Source: Roseibium sp. HPY-6
GTDB lineage: Bacteria > Pseudomonadota > Alphaproteobacteria > Rhizobiales > Stappiaceae
Direction of reading: 5' to 3'
NCBI RefSeq assembly: GCF_040530035.1
Contig: NZ_JBEWCD010000001.1
Span: forward strand, 1,984,001-2,048,000
DNA length: 64,000 nt
The notes beneath the pieces were generated by a model. It worked only from the letters and a program-made list of their open reading frames with translations, made no database searches and had not been told where the DNA came from. The position numbers and the translations under genes were made by a program. Of the stretch, positions 1 to 8,086 are shown piece after piece; the stretch's first letter is position 1, and each line of letters starts with the position of its first letter.

Positions 1-751
1 CCTTATCCAGTTCCTTGAACTCCGGAACGGTATCCGTGACGATATAATGGTGGGTCATGGAGGTCATGGGCAGTTGCAACCCGCTCCACTCCCCCATTTG
101 CCGGGCGTAGGTTCCGCCCGCGTTGACCACGTGTTCGCAGGTGATGTCGCCGAGTTCCGTGGAGACCTTCCACTCACCATTGGCCTGCTGCTTGATATCG
201 GTTGCGCGGCAGCGGCGAATGATCTTCACACCGAGCTTGCGCGCACCGATGGCCAACGCCTGCGTGACCCCGGAAGGATCCGCGTGACCGTCGTCAGGTG
301 TGTGCAGCGCGCCGAGGACACCATCAAGATTGTAGAACGGATGAAGCTCGCGAATACGGTCCGGCCCGACCATTTCCATTGGAAACTTCAGCGCCCTGCC
401 GACACTCATCGTGTGCCGGAGCCAGTCCATTTCGTCTTCGGTGTAAGCCAGCCGGAACGAGCCGCACCCGTGCCAGGTCACTGACTGACCCGTTTCCTCC
501 TCAAGCTTCCCGGCATAGAGATCGATGTTGTAGCCGACGCACTTTCCAAGGCCGAAACTTGATGTCGAATGCGTGATCTGCCCGGCTGCATGCCAGGTCG
601 AGCCGGAGGTCAGCTCCGCCTTTTCCAGAAGAACGACATCCGTGCAGCCTTCATGAGCCAGATGGTAGGCAAGGCCGCAGCCCATGATGCCGCCGCCAAC
701 GATGACGACGCGGGCCGAAGACGGCAGTTTGGAGGTTCCGGTTTCCGACAC
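1..751 (-). CDS. FAD-dependent oxidoreductase, dimethylglycine/sarcosine dehydrogenase-like (N-terminal part)
   Basis: The gene continues beyond the left edge; about 250 N-terminal residues are visible. A Rossmann FAD-binding motif (VVIVGGGIMG, residues 15-24) is followed by a DAO-type fold with the LLEKAELTSGSTWHAAG segment typical of dimethylglycine and sarcosine dehydrogenases, where histidine next to the SGSTWHA stretch carries or contacts the flavin. I chose the GTG start at 751 because GGAG lies 8 nt upstream and the reading enters directly into the Rossmann strand. Family members oxidise N-methyl amines and usually have a C-terminal folate-binding GcvT domain, which would lie outside the window. 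It is divergent from the RpiR gene and the Rieske oxygenase operon, which suggests a shared quaternary or methylated amine substrate (inference). Confidence 0.85.
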   Translation of the reverse strand, partial: MSETGTSKLPSSARVVIVGGGIMGCGLAYHLAHEGCTDVVLLEKAELTSGSTWHAAGQITHSTSSFGLGKCVGYNIDLYAGKLEEETGQSVTWHGCGSFRLAYTEDEMDWLRHTMSVGRALKFPMEMVGPDRIRELHPFYNLDGVLGALHTPDDGHADPSGVTQALAIGARKLGVKIIRRCRATDIKQQANGEWKVSTELGDITCEHVVNAGGTYARQMGEWSGLQLPMTSMTHHYIVTDTVPEFKELDK

Positions 752-795
752 GTGTGATCTCCCAGGCCGGTGATTTTTCGATGGACATCGTAATT

Positions 796-807
796 GTACA
801 AATGTAC
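796..807. promoter_or_regulatory. Inverted repeat, candidate RpiR operator
   Basis: GTACA-AA-TGTAC is a perfect 5-bp inverted repeat in the 67-bp gap between the divergent oxidoreductase and RpiR genes. It ends 11 nt before the RpiR start codon. It is a plausible autoregulatory operator, but it is short and no second copy was seen. Confidence 0.4.
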
Positions 808-818
808 TCTCGTCAATC

Positions 819-1736
819 ATGAATGATATGATCGTACCAAAAACGGATTTGAAAGCCCCTCAAGAGGTTCTCACCGAGCTTGCCTCGGAGCTTGAGGACC
901 TGACGCCGGAGCTGCGCAAGGCTGCGAGCTATGTGCTTGAAAATCCTAACGATGTCGGCGTGAGCTCAATCCGCGAAATTGCGGATGCAGCAGGCGTGAA
1001 ACCGAACACGTTCGTGCGTATGGCGCGCTCGGTCGGCTTCGATGGGTACGAAGACTTTCGCCATCCGTTCCGCGAAGCGATCCGCAGTCGTGGTACGGAT
1101 TTCCCGGACCGGGCACGTTGGCTTCAGTCGCTCGCCAAGGGCGGTCAGCTGGGCGCACTCTTCGCGGAAATGGCAGCCTGCGCGATCTCCAATATCGAGA
1201 ACACCTTCGCCGCAACAGACGCCAACGCGATGAAGGCGGCCGCCGATGCAATCGTGAATGCGCGCCATACCTACGTTCTCGGCGTTGGCGTGAACAATTC
1301 CAACGCGCGCAACTTCTCCTACCTCGCTGACATGGCAGTCGATACGATCTGGACCATTCCGAGGATGGGGTCTGTTGCTACCGATGATCTTGCCCGTGCG
1401 GATGAGCGCGATGTGCTCGTCGCCATGACCTGCAAACCCTACCGCACGGATGTCATCGCCGCCGTGGAAACGGCACGCGAACAGGGACTGACCATCGTCG
1501 CCATTTCCGACAGTCCGGCCTCGCCCATTGTCGTCTGCAGCGATCATGCGTTCGTCGTCGACGCGGAAACGCCTCAGTTTTTCCCTTCGTCCGTTTCGAC
1601 AATTGCGCTGCTTGAAACGCTGCTCGCCTTCGTCATCGCCGATGCGCCCGAAGACGTGATTTCAAGCATCGACCGCTTTCACACACGCCGCCACAAGATG
1701 GGGCTCTACCAGGAAGAGTGGAAGGACCGCTCATGA
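819..1736 (+). CDS. MurR/RpiR family transcriptional regulator
   Basis: A 305-residue protein with an N-terminal HTH_6 domain (about residues 15-90, helix-turn-helix around SSIREIADAAGVKPNTFVRM) and a C-terminal SIS sugar-phosphate-binding fold (about 130-265, with the VLGVGVNNSNARN and VAMTCKPYRTDVI segments). This order and length are normal for the family, which usually represses or activates an adjacent catabolic operon in response to a phosphorylated or other small ligand. There is no clear ribosome site at the ATG used. Its stop codon overlaps the next start (ATGA), so it is probably cotranscribed with the Rieske oxygenase operon and controls it. Confidence 0.9.
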   Translation: MNDMIVPKTDLKAPQEVLTELASELEDLTPELRKAASYVLENPNDVGVSSIREIADAAGVKPNTFVRMARSVGFDGYEDFRHPFREAIRSRGTDFPDRARWLQSLAKGGQLGALFAEMAACAISNIENTFAATDANAMKAAADAIVNARHTYVLGVGVNNSNARNFSYLADMAVDTIWTIPRMGSVATDDLARADERDVLVAMTCKPYRTDVIAAVETAREQGLTIVAISDSPASPIVVCSDHAFVVDAETPQFFPSSVSTIALLETLLAFVIADAPEDVISSIDRFHTRRHKMGLYQEEWKDRS

Positions 1737-2815
1737 ACGTTCACAACCAGCTCGTCCATTCGCTTGAAGCCCACTATTACACGGATCCGGAGCACTTCGA
1801 ACGCGAAAAGGCAGGGCTGCTTGCGCGAACGTGGCAATTTGCCGGGCATGTTTCGCTGCTCGAAAAGCCCGGAGACTATTTCACCATCGACATTGCTGAC
1901 GAAAGCATCATCTGCCTGCGCGACCGGGAAGGCGAGCTCAGGGCTTACTACAATGTCTGTCAGCACCGCGCGCACCAGCTGGTGCAGGGCGAAGGCAACA
2001 CCAAGCTCCTGGTCTGCCCCTATCACAGCTGGACCTACGAGCTGACCGGCGGATTGCGCTCAGGCCCGAATGTCCGGGCCGTGCCCGGTTTCGACCGCAG
2101 CAAGATCTGCCTGACTTCGGTGCGCATCGAGGACTTTTGCGGGTTCCTCTTCGTGAACCTTGATCCGGACGCAAAGCCCATGGACGACTGGTTCCCAAAT
2201 GTCCGCGAGGAGCTGCGCGCCTTTGTTCCGCATATTGACAGGCTAAAGCCACTCGAATGGGTGGAAATATCCGAGAACTGCAATTGGAAGGTCTCGGTGG
2301 AAAATTATTCCGAATGCTATCATTGCCCCATCAACCACCCCACCTTCGCCACAGGCGTGGTCAAACCAGAGACCTATGACATCCAGCCACAAGGATACTG
2401 TCTCCGGCACACGACCGAATGCCAGAACCTCGACCGCATGACCTATGACGTCGACCTCACGTCGAACGAACATGCCGGCGATTATTCCTCCTGGTACCTT
2501 TGGCCCTTGTTCTCGTTCCAGGTCTATCCCGGAAATGTTCTGAACACCTATCACTGGCGCGCAATCGACGCCGGTCACGTGATTGTCTGGCGCGGCTGGT
2601 ACACGGTTGATGGTGTCGATAGCGAAACCATCCGGCGCCTCGCGGTTCAGGACCGGTCCACGACGGTTGAAGAAGACATCTATCTGGTGGAATCCGTCCA
2701 GCGCGGATTGCGAAGCCGTGGATACAAGCCTGGTCCACTCGTCCTTGATCCGGCCTGTGGCGTCAATTCCGAACACTCCGTCAAGACGCTGCAGAGCTGG
2801 ATGCGGGAAGTCTGA
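1733..2815 (+). CDS. Rieske [2Fe-2S] oxygenase alpha subunit, choline/betaine/carnitine monooxygenase-like
   Basis: A 360-residue Rieske non-haem iron oxygenase. The Rieske cluster motif CQH...CPYH is at about residues 76-99, and the mononuclear iron site is the ExxHx4H in YSECYHCPINH at about residue 200. A C-terminal ED...VESVQRGL segment is typical of the subgroup acting on trimethylammonium compounds (glycine betaine, choline, carnitine). A reductase partner is not present in the window. The ATG at 1733 overlaps the RpiR stop, with AGGA upstream; a GTG 15 nt earlier is less likely. With the divergent dimethylglycine-dehydrogenase-like gene, this suggests stepwise demethylation of a quaternary amine. 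The substrate itself is not determined. Confidence 0.88.
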   Translation: MNVHNQLVHSLEAHYYTDPEHFEREKAGLLARTWQFAGHVSLLEKPGDYFTIDIADESIICLRDREGELRAYYNVCQHRAHQLVQGEGNTKLLVCPYHSWTYELTGGLRSGPNVRAVPGFDRSKICLTSVRIEDFCGFLFVNLDPDAKPMDDWFPNVREELRAFVPHIDRLKPLEWVEISENCNWKVSVENYSECYHCPINHPTFATGVVKPETYDIQPQGYCLRHTTECQNLDRMTYDVDLTSNEHAGDYSSWYLWPLFSFQVYPGNVLNTYHWRAIDAGHVIVWRGWYTVDGVDSETIRRLAVQDRSTTVEEDIYLVESVQRGLRSRGYKPGPLVLDPACGVNSEHSVKTLQSWMREV

Positions 2816-3663
2816 TGATCGCGCCCGGGTCCGAAGCGCAGGGTATGCCGCTGGAATGGACCGAAGACCAGAAACTGTTTCCGCATCAGGTCGGCTTCAC
2901 CTGCCCGCCTCACGACTGGGATGCCGCCCCAAGTGATTTCCTGCGTATTGCACCGGCGAGTGTCGGTGTGCATGGCTGGATGCTTCACGTTCCGGACTAC
3001 CGGCATCGCCTCGACCAGCGTTCGCAGAACTTCGATATGCTCGAGGATTTCGCGGCCGTGATGGCCAACAATGGTGCCGATGTGTGCGCGCAGGTCGGGT
3101 CCAACTGGGTACACGCCTCTGGCCTGGGCGTTCAAGGAATAGCTGATTTCTGCCAACGGCTCTCCGACACGCATGGCCTTGCCTTTCACATGGCCGGCTA
3201 TGCGATGGTTGAAGCCCTGAAAGCCATGAATGTCGAAAAGGTCGCCCTCAATGCCGTCTATCATTGGCCGGAATGGTGGCAGGGAACCGTCGGTTTCCTC
3301 AAGGAAGCCGGTTTCGACGTTTTATGGGCCGGAAATTTTGTCGATCAAGGCTGGTTCAAAAGCCAGGACGACGTGAACCGCAAGAGATGGATCTTTGATG
3401 GTGATCTTGCACGGCGCAGCTTCGAATATGTTGCCGATATGGCCCCAAACGCCGATGCCTATCTTGCCAACGGCATGGTCAATTTCCGCACAGGAGAGAA
3501 CGGCCAGCCGCAGCGCATGCTGCACCTGACCCCAAAGCTGGAAGAGCAGCTCGGCAAACCGGTTATCGCGCACGACACCGCTCTCTATTGGCGCATTTTC
3601 CGCTCGCTCAATCTGGCGCCGGACGGCATGCACGGACGACTGTTGGAGACACTCGATGCATAA
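2815..3663 (+). CDS. Maleate isomerase/Asp-Glu racemase superfamily protein lacking both expected cysteines
   Basis: A 282-residue protein resembling the maleate cis-trans isomerase and arylmalonate decarboxylase branch of the Asp/Glu racemase superfamily. The signature fragments are GADVCAQVGSNWVHASG (88-104), PNADAYLANGMVNFRT (211-226) and KLEEQLGKPVIAHDTALYW (241-259). In family members, catalytic cysteines follow the first strand (usually gCts) and precede the RT motif (usually sCtxlRT). By eye these positions are G95/S96 and M221 here, so both nucleophiles appear missing; C91 is nearby but out of register. The protein may be a lyase, hydratase or non-catalytic binder. Its start overlaps the previous stop by 1 nt, so the two genes are translationally coupled. 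Confidence 0.7.
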   Translation: MIAPGSEAQGMPLEWTEDQKLFPHQVGFTCPPHDWDAAPSDFLRIAPASVGVHGWMLHVPDYRHRLDQRSQNFDMLEDFAAVMANNGADVCAQVGSNWVHASGLGVQGIADFCQRLSDTHGLAFHMAGYAMVEALKAMNVEKVALNAVYHWPEWWQGTVGFLKEAGFDVLWAGNFVDQGWFKSQDDVNRKRWIFDGDLARRSFEYVADMAPNADAYLANGMVNFRTGENGQPQRMLHLTPKLEEQLGKPVIAHDTALYWRIFRSLNLAPDGMHGRLLETLDA

Positions 3664-4399
3664 GATCGTTGCTCTCTGGGCCGTTCCCCGGTCGACGTCC
3701 ACCGCCTTTGAATGGATGATGCGCCAGCGCGGTGATCTGGATTGCCTTCATGAACCCTTTGGCGAGGCATGGTACCAGGGTGCGGAGCCCTTCTGGCCGC
3801 GTTGGCAGCCGGGTGACGAGACAACCCCAGGGCTGACCCTGGAAAGCGTCTGGGACGATATCCGGGCACGGGCCGAAGCAGGCCCGGTCTTCATCAAGGA
3901 CTTCCCGCACTACATCAGCCACATGTGGGACGCAGAGTTCCTCTCCCATTTCATCCATGCGTTCCTGATCCGAGATCCGGCACTCACGATCACCTCCATG
4001 TATGACAAATGGCCCGATTTCGACAGCGCCGAAGTCGGCTTTCCCGAACAGCGGGCTCTGTTTGATCTGATCCATGCCCTGGACGGCAAGGCCCCGCCGG
4101 TGATCGACAGCGACGACCTTCTGGAAAACCCGGAAGGCACGGTGAAAGCGTTTTGTGATGCGGTCGGCATTCCCTTCATTGCAGAGGCTCTCACCTGGGA
4201 ACCGGGGGCAGACACAGCCCAATACAGCTGGTGGGATGGCGGCTCCTTCCACGCCAACCTGAAAAACTCGACCGGGCTTCGGCCGCAAAAACGCCGCTAC
4301 GTCGAATTAGCCGATGCGCCCGCGCGCGTGCAGCACGTCCACCGGCGCATGAAACCGCATTACGACAGACTTCATTCTCACAGGATCAGAGCCCAGTGA
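3656..4399 (+). CDS. Sulfotransferase family protein
   Basis: A 247-residue protein with the 5'-phosphosulfate-binding P-loop-like motif VPRSTSTAFEWMM at residues 10-22 and the downstream HAFLIRDPALTITSMY segment, which matches the 3'-phosphate-binding RdPr...S region of sulfotransferases. Proteins of this branch are often annotated only as sulfotransferase family; some act on small alcohols or amines. It overlaps the previous gene by 8 nt and the next by 4 nt, so it belongs to the operon. A sulfotransferase in a catabolic operon is unusual. Sulfonation of an intermediate, or a non-sulfonating P-loop role, cannot be told apart from sequence. Confidence 0.75.
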   Translation: MHKIVALWAVPRSTSTAFEWMMRQRGDLDCLHEPFGEAWYQGAEPFWPRWQPGDETTPGLTLESVWDDIRARAEAGPVFIKDFPHYISHMWDAEFLSHFIHAFLIRDPALTITSMYDKWPDFDSAEVGFPEQRALFDLIHALDGKAPPVIDSDDLLENPEGTVKAFCDAVGIPFIAEALTWEPGADTAQYSWWDGGSFHANLKNSTGLRPQKRRYVELADAPARVQHVHRRMKPHYDRLHSHRIRAQ

Positions 4400-5847
4400 C
4401 GGACATTCCGGCCTATTGGCACAATTTTATCGACGGCGACTACTGCGAGGGTGGCGCCGGACATATCGAGATTCTCGATCCATCGACCGGCGAGCGGGTC
4501 GCGGATCAGGCGATCGCGGACGAAAGCGATGTTGATCGTGCAGTGTCGGCGGCTAAGGCCTTGAGTGCCAGCGGTGCCTGGTCGGATCTTCGCCCCGTTG
4601 AGCGCGGCCGCATTGTCCGAAAGATGGGAGAGTACATTCTCGACCGGATCGACGAAATTGCTCCGATCCTGACGCGCGAAGCCGGCAAGCCGCTCTGGGA
4701 AGCCAGGCTCGAGCTTGAAGGTGCGGCACGCTACTTTGAATATTACGGCAACCAGGCCGAAACCATGGAAGGCCGCTCCATCCCGCTTGGCGGCGGCTAT
4801 TTCGATTTCACCACCCATGAGCCGTTCGGCGTGTCGGCCCAGATCATTCCGTGGAACTACCCCATGGAAATGACGGCACGTTCGCTGTCGGCCGCGCTCG
4901 CTGTCGGCTGTTCCGTGGTCGTCAAGACACCAGAACTTGACCCGCTCACCAACCGGTTTTTTGCTGATGCCGCGCTCGCTTGCGGCCTGCCCAATGGCGC
5001 GCTCAACATCATCTGCGGGCTCGGGAGGGATACGGGCGCCGCACTGACCGCACATCCCGGCGTCAACCAGATCGTCTTCACCGGCTCGGTACAAACCGGA
5101 ACGGCCATCGCAACCGCTGCTGCCCGGAACGTGGTGCCCTGCGTCCTCGAACTCGGCGGCAAATCGGCCGCCATCGTCCATGACGATGCCGAACTGGATG
5201 CGTTTCTCTCCGATGTCCGCTGGGGCATTTATTTCAATGCCGGCCAGGTCTGCTCCGCGATGTCCCGCGTCGTCGCCCACGAAAAGGTACACGACAAGCT
5301 GGTCGACGGCATTGTCGCCATGGCGGAAGACCTCGACGTCGGCGACGGCCTCGGGTTTCCGGACTTCGGCGCCAACATGGGCCCGATGATCTCCGAAGGT
5401 CAGTGCCAGCGCGCGGCAGAAATGGTCTCAAGGGCCGAGCGCGATGGCGCAAGGGTCGCCACGGGCGGACGGCGGATGAACCGCCCGGGATACTTTCTCG
5501 AACCGACGGTGCTGACGGGCGTGTCGCCTGACATGACGGTCGCCAATGACGAGGTCTTTGGCCCGGTCCTGTCCGTCTTGAAATTCAGCACCGAGGAAGA
5601 AGCCATCCGTATCGCCAATGGAACGCCTTACGGATTGGTTGCCGGCGTTTTCACATCCGATATCGACCGCGCCATGCGGGCAACCAGGGGTCTGCGGGCC
5701 GGGCAGGTGTTTGTCAACGAATGGTACGCGGGCGGCGTCGAAACCCCCTTTGGCGGTTTCGGCAAATCCGGCTACGGTCGCGAAAAGGGCCGCGAAGCGC
5801 TGCTCAACTATGTTCAAACGAAAAATGTCGCGATCAAACTGAGGTAA
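4396..5847 (+). CDS. Aldehyde dehydrogenase family protein (betaine-aldehyde-dehydrogenase-like)
   Basis: A 483-residue NAD(P)-dependent aldehyde dehydrogenase with the IPWNYP motif, a VFTGSVQTG cofactor loop, ELGGKSA around the general-base glutamate, and the catalytic cysteine in NAGQVCSAMSR. I chose the GTG at 4396, which overlaps the sulfotransferase stop (GTGA) and begins with the normal N-terminus of the family. A longer reading from 4231 would run 55 codons back inside the sulfotransferase gene in another frame. In this operon it probably oxidises an aldehyde released from the Rieske or isomerase-like step. Specificity within the betaine/aminoaldehyde group is inferred only from context. 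Confidence 0.92.
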   Translation: MTDIPAYWHNFIDGDYCEGGAGHIEILDPSTGERVADQAIADESDVDRAVSAAKALSASGAWSDLRPVERGRIVRKMGEYILDRIDEIAPILTREAGKPLWEARLELEGAARYFEYYGNQAETMEGRSIPLGGGYFDFTTHEPFGVSAQIIPWNYPMEMTARSLSAALAVGCSVVVKTPELDPLTNRFFADAALACGLPNGALNIICGLGRDTGAALTAHPGVNQIVFTGSVQTGTAIATAAARNVVPCVLELGGKSAAIVHDDAELDAFLSDVRWGIYFNAGQVCSAMSRVVAHEKVHDKLVDGIVAMAEDLDVGDGLGFPDFGANMGPMISEGQCQRAAEMVSRAERDGARVATGGRRMNRPGYFLEPTVLTGVSPDMTVANDEVFGPVLSVLKFSTEEEAIRIANGTPYGLVAGVFTSDIDRAMRATRGLRAGQVFVNEWYAGGVETPFGGFGKSGYGREKGREALLNYVQTKNVAIKLR

Positions 5848-5850
5848 GAA

Positions 5851-6237
5851 ATGGATCAGGATCTGTTCGAAAAGGGACTGGAACAACGCAAGGCAACGCT
5901 CGGCGCAGAATATGTTGAGAACAACCTGGCGAAGGCAGACGACTTTACCCGCCCCTTTCAGGAGGCGATGACTGCCTGGTGCTGGGGGTTCGGTTGGGGT
6001 GACGATGTCATCGACCCAAAAACGAGATCCATGATGAACCTTGCGATGATCGGCGCGCTTGGCAAGATGACCGAGTGGGAGATTCATTGCAGAGGTGCGA
6101 TCAACAACGGGGTCACCAAGGACGAAATCCGCGCGATCATTCACGTGGTCGGAATTTATTGCGGCGTTCCACAGTCGCTTGAGTGCTTCCGGGTCGCCAG
6201 AAAGGTGCTTGAGGAGCATCCCCAGACCCAGGGCTAG
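5851..6237 (+). CDS. Carboxymuconolactone decarboxylase (CMD) family protein
   Basis: A 128-residue single-domain CMD protein resembling PcaC, with the RSMMNLAMIGALGKMTEWEIH segment and a C-terminal IIHVVGIYCGVPQSLECF helix. AhpD-like peroxidase members have a CxxC pair; here only YCG is present, so a decarboxylase or lyase role is more likely. It follows the aldehyde dehydrogenase after 3 nt and is the last gene of the operon. The reaction is unknown; genuine protocatechuate-pathway partners (pcaB, pcaD) are absent nearby. Confidence 0.85.
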   Translation: MDQDLFEKGLEQRKATLGAEYVENNLAKADDFTRPFQEAMTAWCWGFGWGDDVIDPKTRSMMNLAMIGALGKMTEWEIHCRGAINNGVTKDEIRAIIHVVGIYCGVPQSLECFRVARKVLEEHPQTQG

Positions 6238-6571
6238 CCAAGGTTGCGACCCCGCGGAGGCCGGTGTCTCGCGAAGAACCTCAATCTGCGAGAGACTGGC
6301 AAAGACGCCGCCAAACATTGAAAAACGACTTGGCTTTGAAATGGGCGGCTTGCGGTCCTGGACCTGATCCGGGACCCATTTCTTTACCTTACCTGCAGCG
6401 TTAAGACAGAGCGGGCGCTACGCGGTGACCCGCACTACACCTGCGACTCGGCAGATCTTTTTGATCGCGTCAATCAGAACACTCATTTTTCTCCCACAGC
6501 ATACGTTCTTTAGTTGGTTTTTTATGCATTTTACGTTATTTTTTCCGAAAGTGCCGGGAGGAATGACAGGA
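6238..6571. other. Intergenic region upstream of the tungstate importer
   Basis: No gene is supported here. An open frame runs into TupB from 6425, but its composition (T-rich, around 6476-6550) and the ribosome site at 6557 argue that translation starts at 6572. Two similar blocks, ACGTTCTTT near 6504 and ACGTTATTT near 6535, lie in the AT-rich part and could be regulator half-sites. They are not a clear ModE or TunR box. Confidence 0.4.
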
Positions 6572-7279
6572 ATGGACAGTTTCTGGGGCGTGCTGGGTGG
6601 AGCGTTCGCGCTCGTCTTTGCACTGGATCCGGATCTCATGGAAATCATCGGGCTGTCCATGAAGGTAACCCTGACGGCGGTGTTTTTCGCTTGCATGATA
6701 GGATTGCCGCTCGGAGCTGCTGTGGGCACATTCCGCTTCCCGGGGCGCTCTCTGATTGCCGTCATACTGAACGCGCTCATGGGTCTGCCGCCGGTTGTGG
6801 TTGGCCTCGTCGTTTATCTCATGCTGTCCGCCTCCGGCCCGCTGGGTCCGCTCCGCCTGCTGTATACGCCAACAGCCATGATCATTGCCCAGATGATTAT
6901 CGTTACGCCCATCGTCGCGGCCCTGACACGTCAGGTCGTTGAAGATCTCGACCGCGAATATGCCGAACAGTTCGCGTCGCTCGGGGTTGGGGCTTTCGAC
7001 CGCCTGTTCTCCCTTCTTTGGGATGCCCGCTACAGCCTGTTGACGGTCGCGCTCGCAGGCTTCGGCCGTGCGGTCGCTGAAGTCGGTGCTGTCCTGATCG
7101 TGGGCGGGAACATCAATCATGTAACACGGGTCATGACGACGACCATTGCGCTTGAGACCTCCAAGGGAAATCTTCAGCTCGCGCTTGCTCTCGGGGTCAT
7201 CCTTTTGCTGATTGCGTTTGCCGTCAACGCCTGCGTCATGGCCATCAGAGCCTCTGCCGTGAGGGCCGCCTATGCGTGA
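6572..7279 (+). CDS. tupB: Tungstate ABC transporter permease
   Basis: A 235-residue inner-membrane permease with about five transmembrane helices and the ABC-permease EAA-like loop at EYAEQFASLGVGAFDRLFSLLW. The conserved AGFGRAVAEVGAVLIVGGNI segment is characteristic of TupB/WtpB-type permeases. I chose the ATG at 6572 (MDSFWGVLGG) because GGAGG lies about 10 nt upstream; the ATG at 6563 sits directly on that ribosome site. It overlaps tupC by 8 nt. The importer brings tungstate into the cytoplasm for the bis-pyranopterin cofactor, which fits the formate dehydrogenase operon nearby. Confidence 0.92.
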   Translation: MDSFWGVLGGAFALVFALDPDLMEIIGLSMKVTLTAVFFACMIGLPLGAAVGTFRFPGRSLIAVILNALMGLPPVVVGLVVYLMLSASGPLGPLRLLYTPTAMIIAQMIIVTPIVAALTRQVVEDLDREYAEQFASLGVGAFDRLFSLLWDARYSLLTVALAGFGRAVAEVGAVLIVGGNINHVTRVMTTTIALETSKGNLQLALALGVILLLIAFAVNACVMAIRASAVRAAYA

Positions 7280-8084
7280 TGCTGCCTTCGACATGCCGTC
7301 AGCGCCATCGGTCCGCTTTCAGCCGCAGGACGGAAACCCGATCCTTGAAGCAAAGGGGATCGCATTCAGGGCGGGCGGCCAACAGCTGATTGACGGGATC
7401 GACATCACCATTCGGCGCGGCGCGCGCACTCTCATCATGGGACCCAATGGGGCTGGCAAGAGCCTGTTGTTGCGCCTGATGCACGGTTTGATCCGGCCCG
7501 ACAGGGGAGAAGTCCTCTGGGAAGGACAACCTCTGACGAAGCAGGCAATGAAATCCCAGGCGATGGTGTTTCAGCGTCCTGTCCTGTTGCGCCGCTCCGT
7601 TCTAGCCAATCTCAAGTTCGCGCTTTCGGTTCGCGGTCTTCGCGGACCCAAGCGCGCGCAGAAGATCAAAACGGCTCTGGCTTCTGCCGGACTGGGTCAT
7701 CTTGCCCGGCGCCCGGCACGCGTGCTCTCTGGCGGCGAACAACAGCGCCTCGCTGTGGTTCGTGCGCTCGCCTGTGAGCCGGACCTTCTCTTCCTCGACG
7801 AACCGACCGCAAACCTTGATCCGGCTTCTACTGCGGCGATCGAAAGGCTCGTGATGGAAGCAAACGAAAAGGGCATCACGATCGTGCTCGTGACGCACGA
7901 TGTCGGCCAGGCGAAACGGCTTGGAGAAGACGTCATTTTTCTTCAGGACGGCCGCGTTGCGGAAGCAGGACCCGTCAGTCAGGTTCTCAATGCACCGCGC
8001 AGTGAACCGGCACGCGCCTGGCGCGATGGCCGCCTTTATCTCAGACCGCAAATTCGGCCCCTTACAGATTCTGACTGGAGTTAA
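7272..8084 (+). CDS. tupC: Tungstate ABC transporter ATP-binding protein
   Basis: A 270-residue ABC ATPase with Walker A GPNGAGKS (about residues 57-64), Q-loop VFQRPV, signature LSGGEQQRLAVVRAL and Walker B LLFLDEP. The D-loop and H-loop (VTHD) are intact. Short family length and placement between tupB and tupA identify it as the energising subunit of the tungstate importer; it lacks the C-terminal TOBE/Mop domain seen in ModC. The ATG at 7272 lies inside the last codons of tupB, so the genes are translationally coupled. Confidence 0.92.
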   Translation: MRDAAFDMPSAPSVRFQPQDGNPILEAKGIAFRAGGQQLIDGIDITIRRGARTLIMGPNGAGKSLLLRLMHGLIRPDRGEVLWEGQPLTKQAMKSQAMVFQRPVLLRRSVLANLKFALSVRGLRGPKRAQKIKTALASAGLGHLARRPARVLSGGEQQRLAVVRALACEPDLLFLDEPTANLDPASTAAIERLVMEANEKGITIVLVTHDVGQAKRLGEDVIFLQDGRVAEAGPVSQVLNAPRSEPARAWRDGRLYLRPQIRPLTDSDWS

Positions 8085-8086
8085 TC

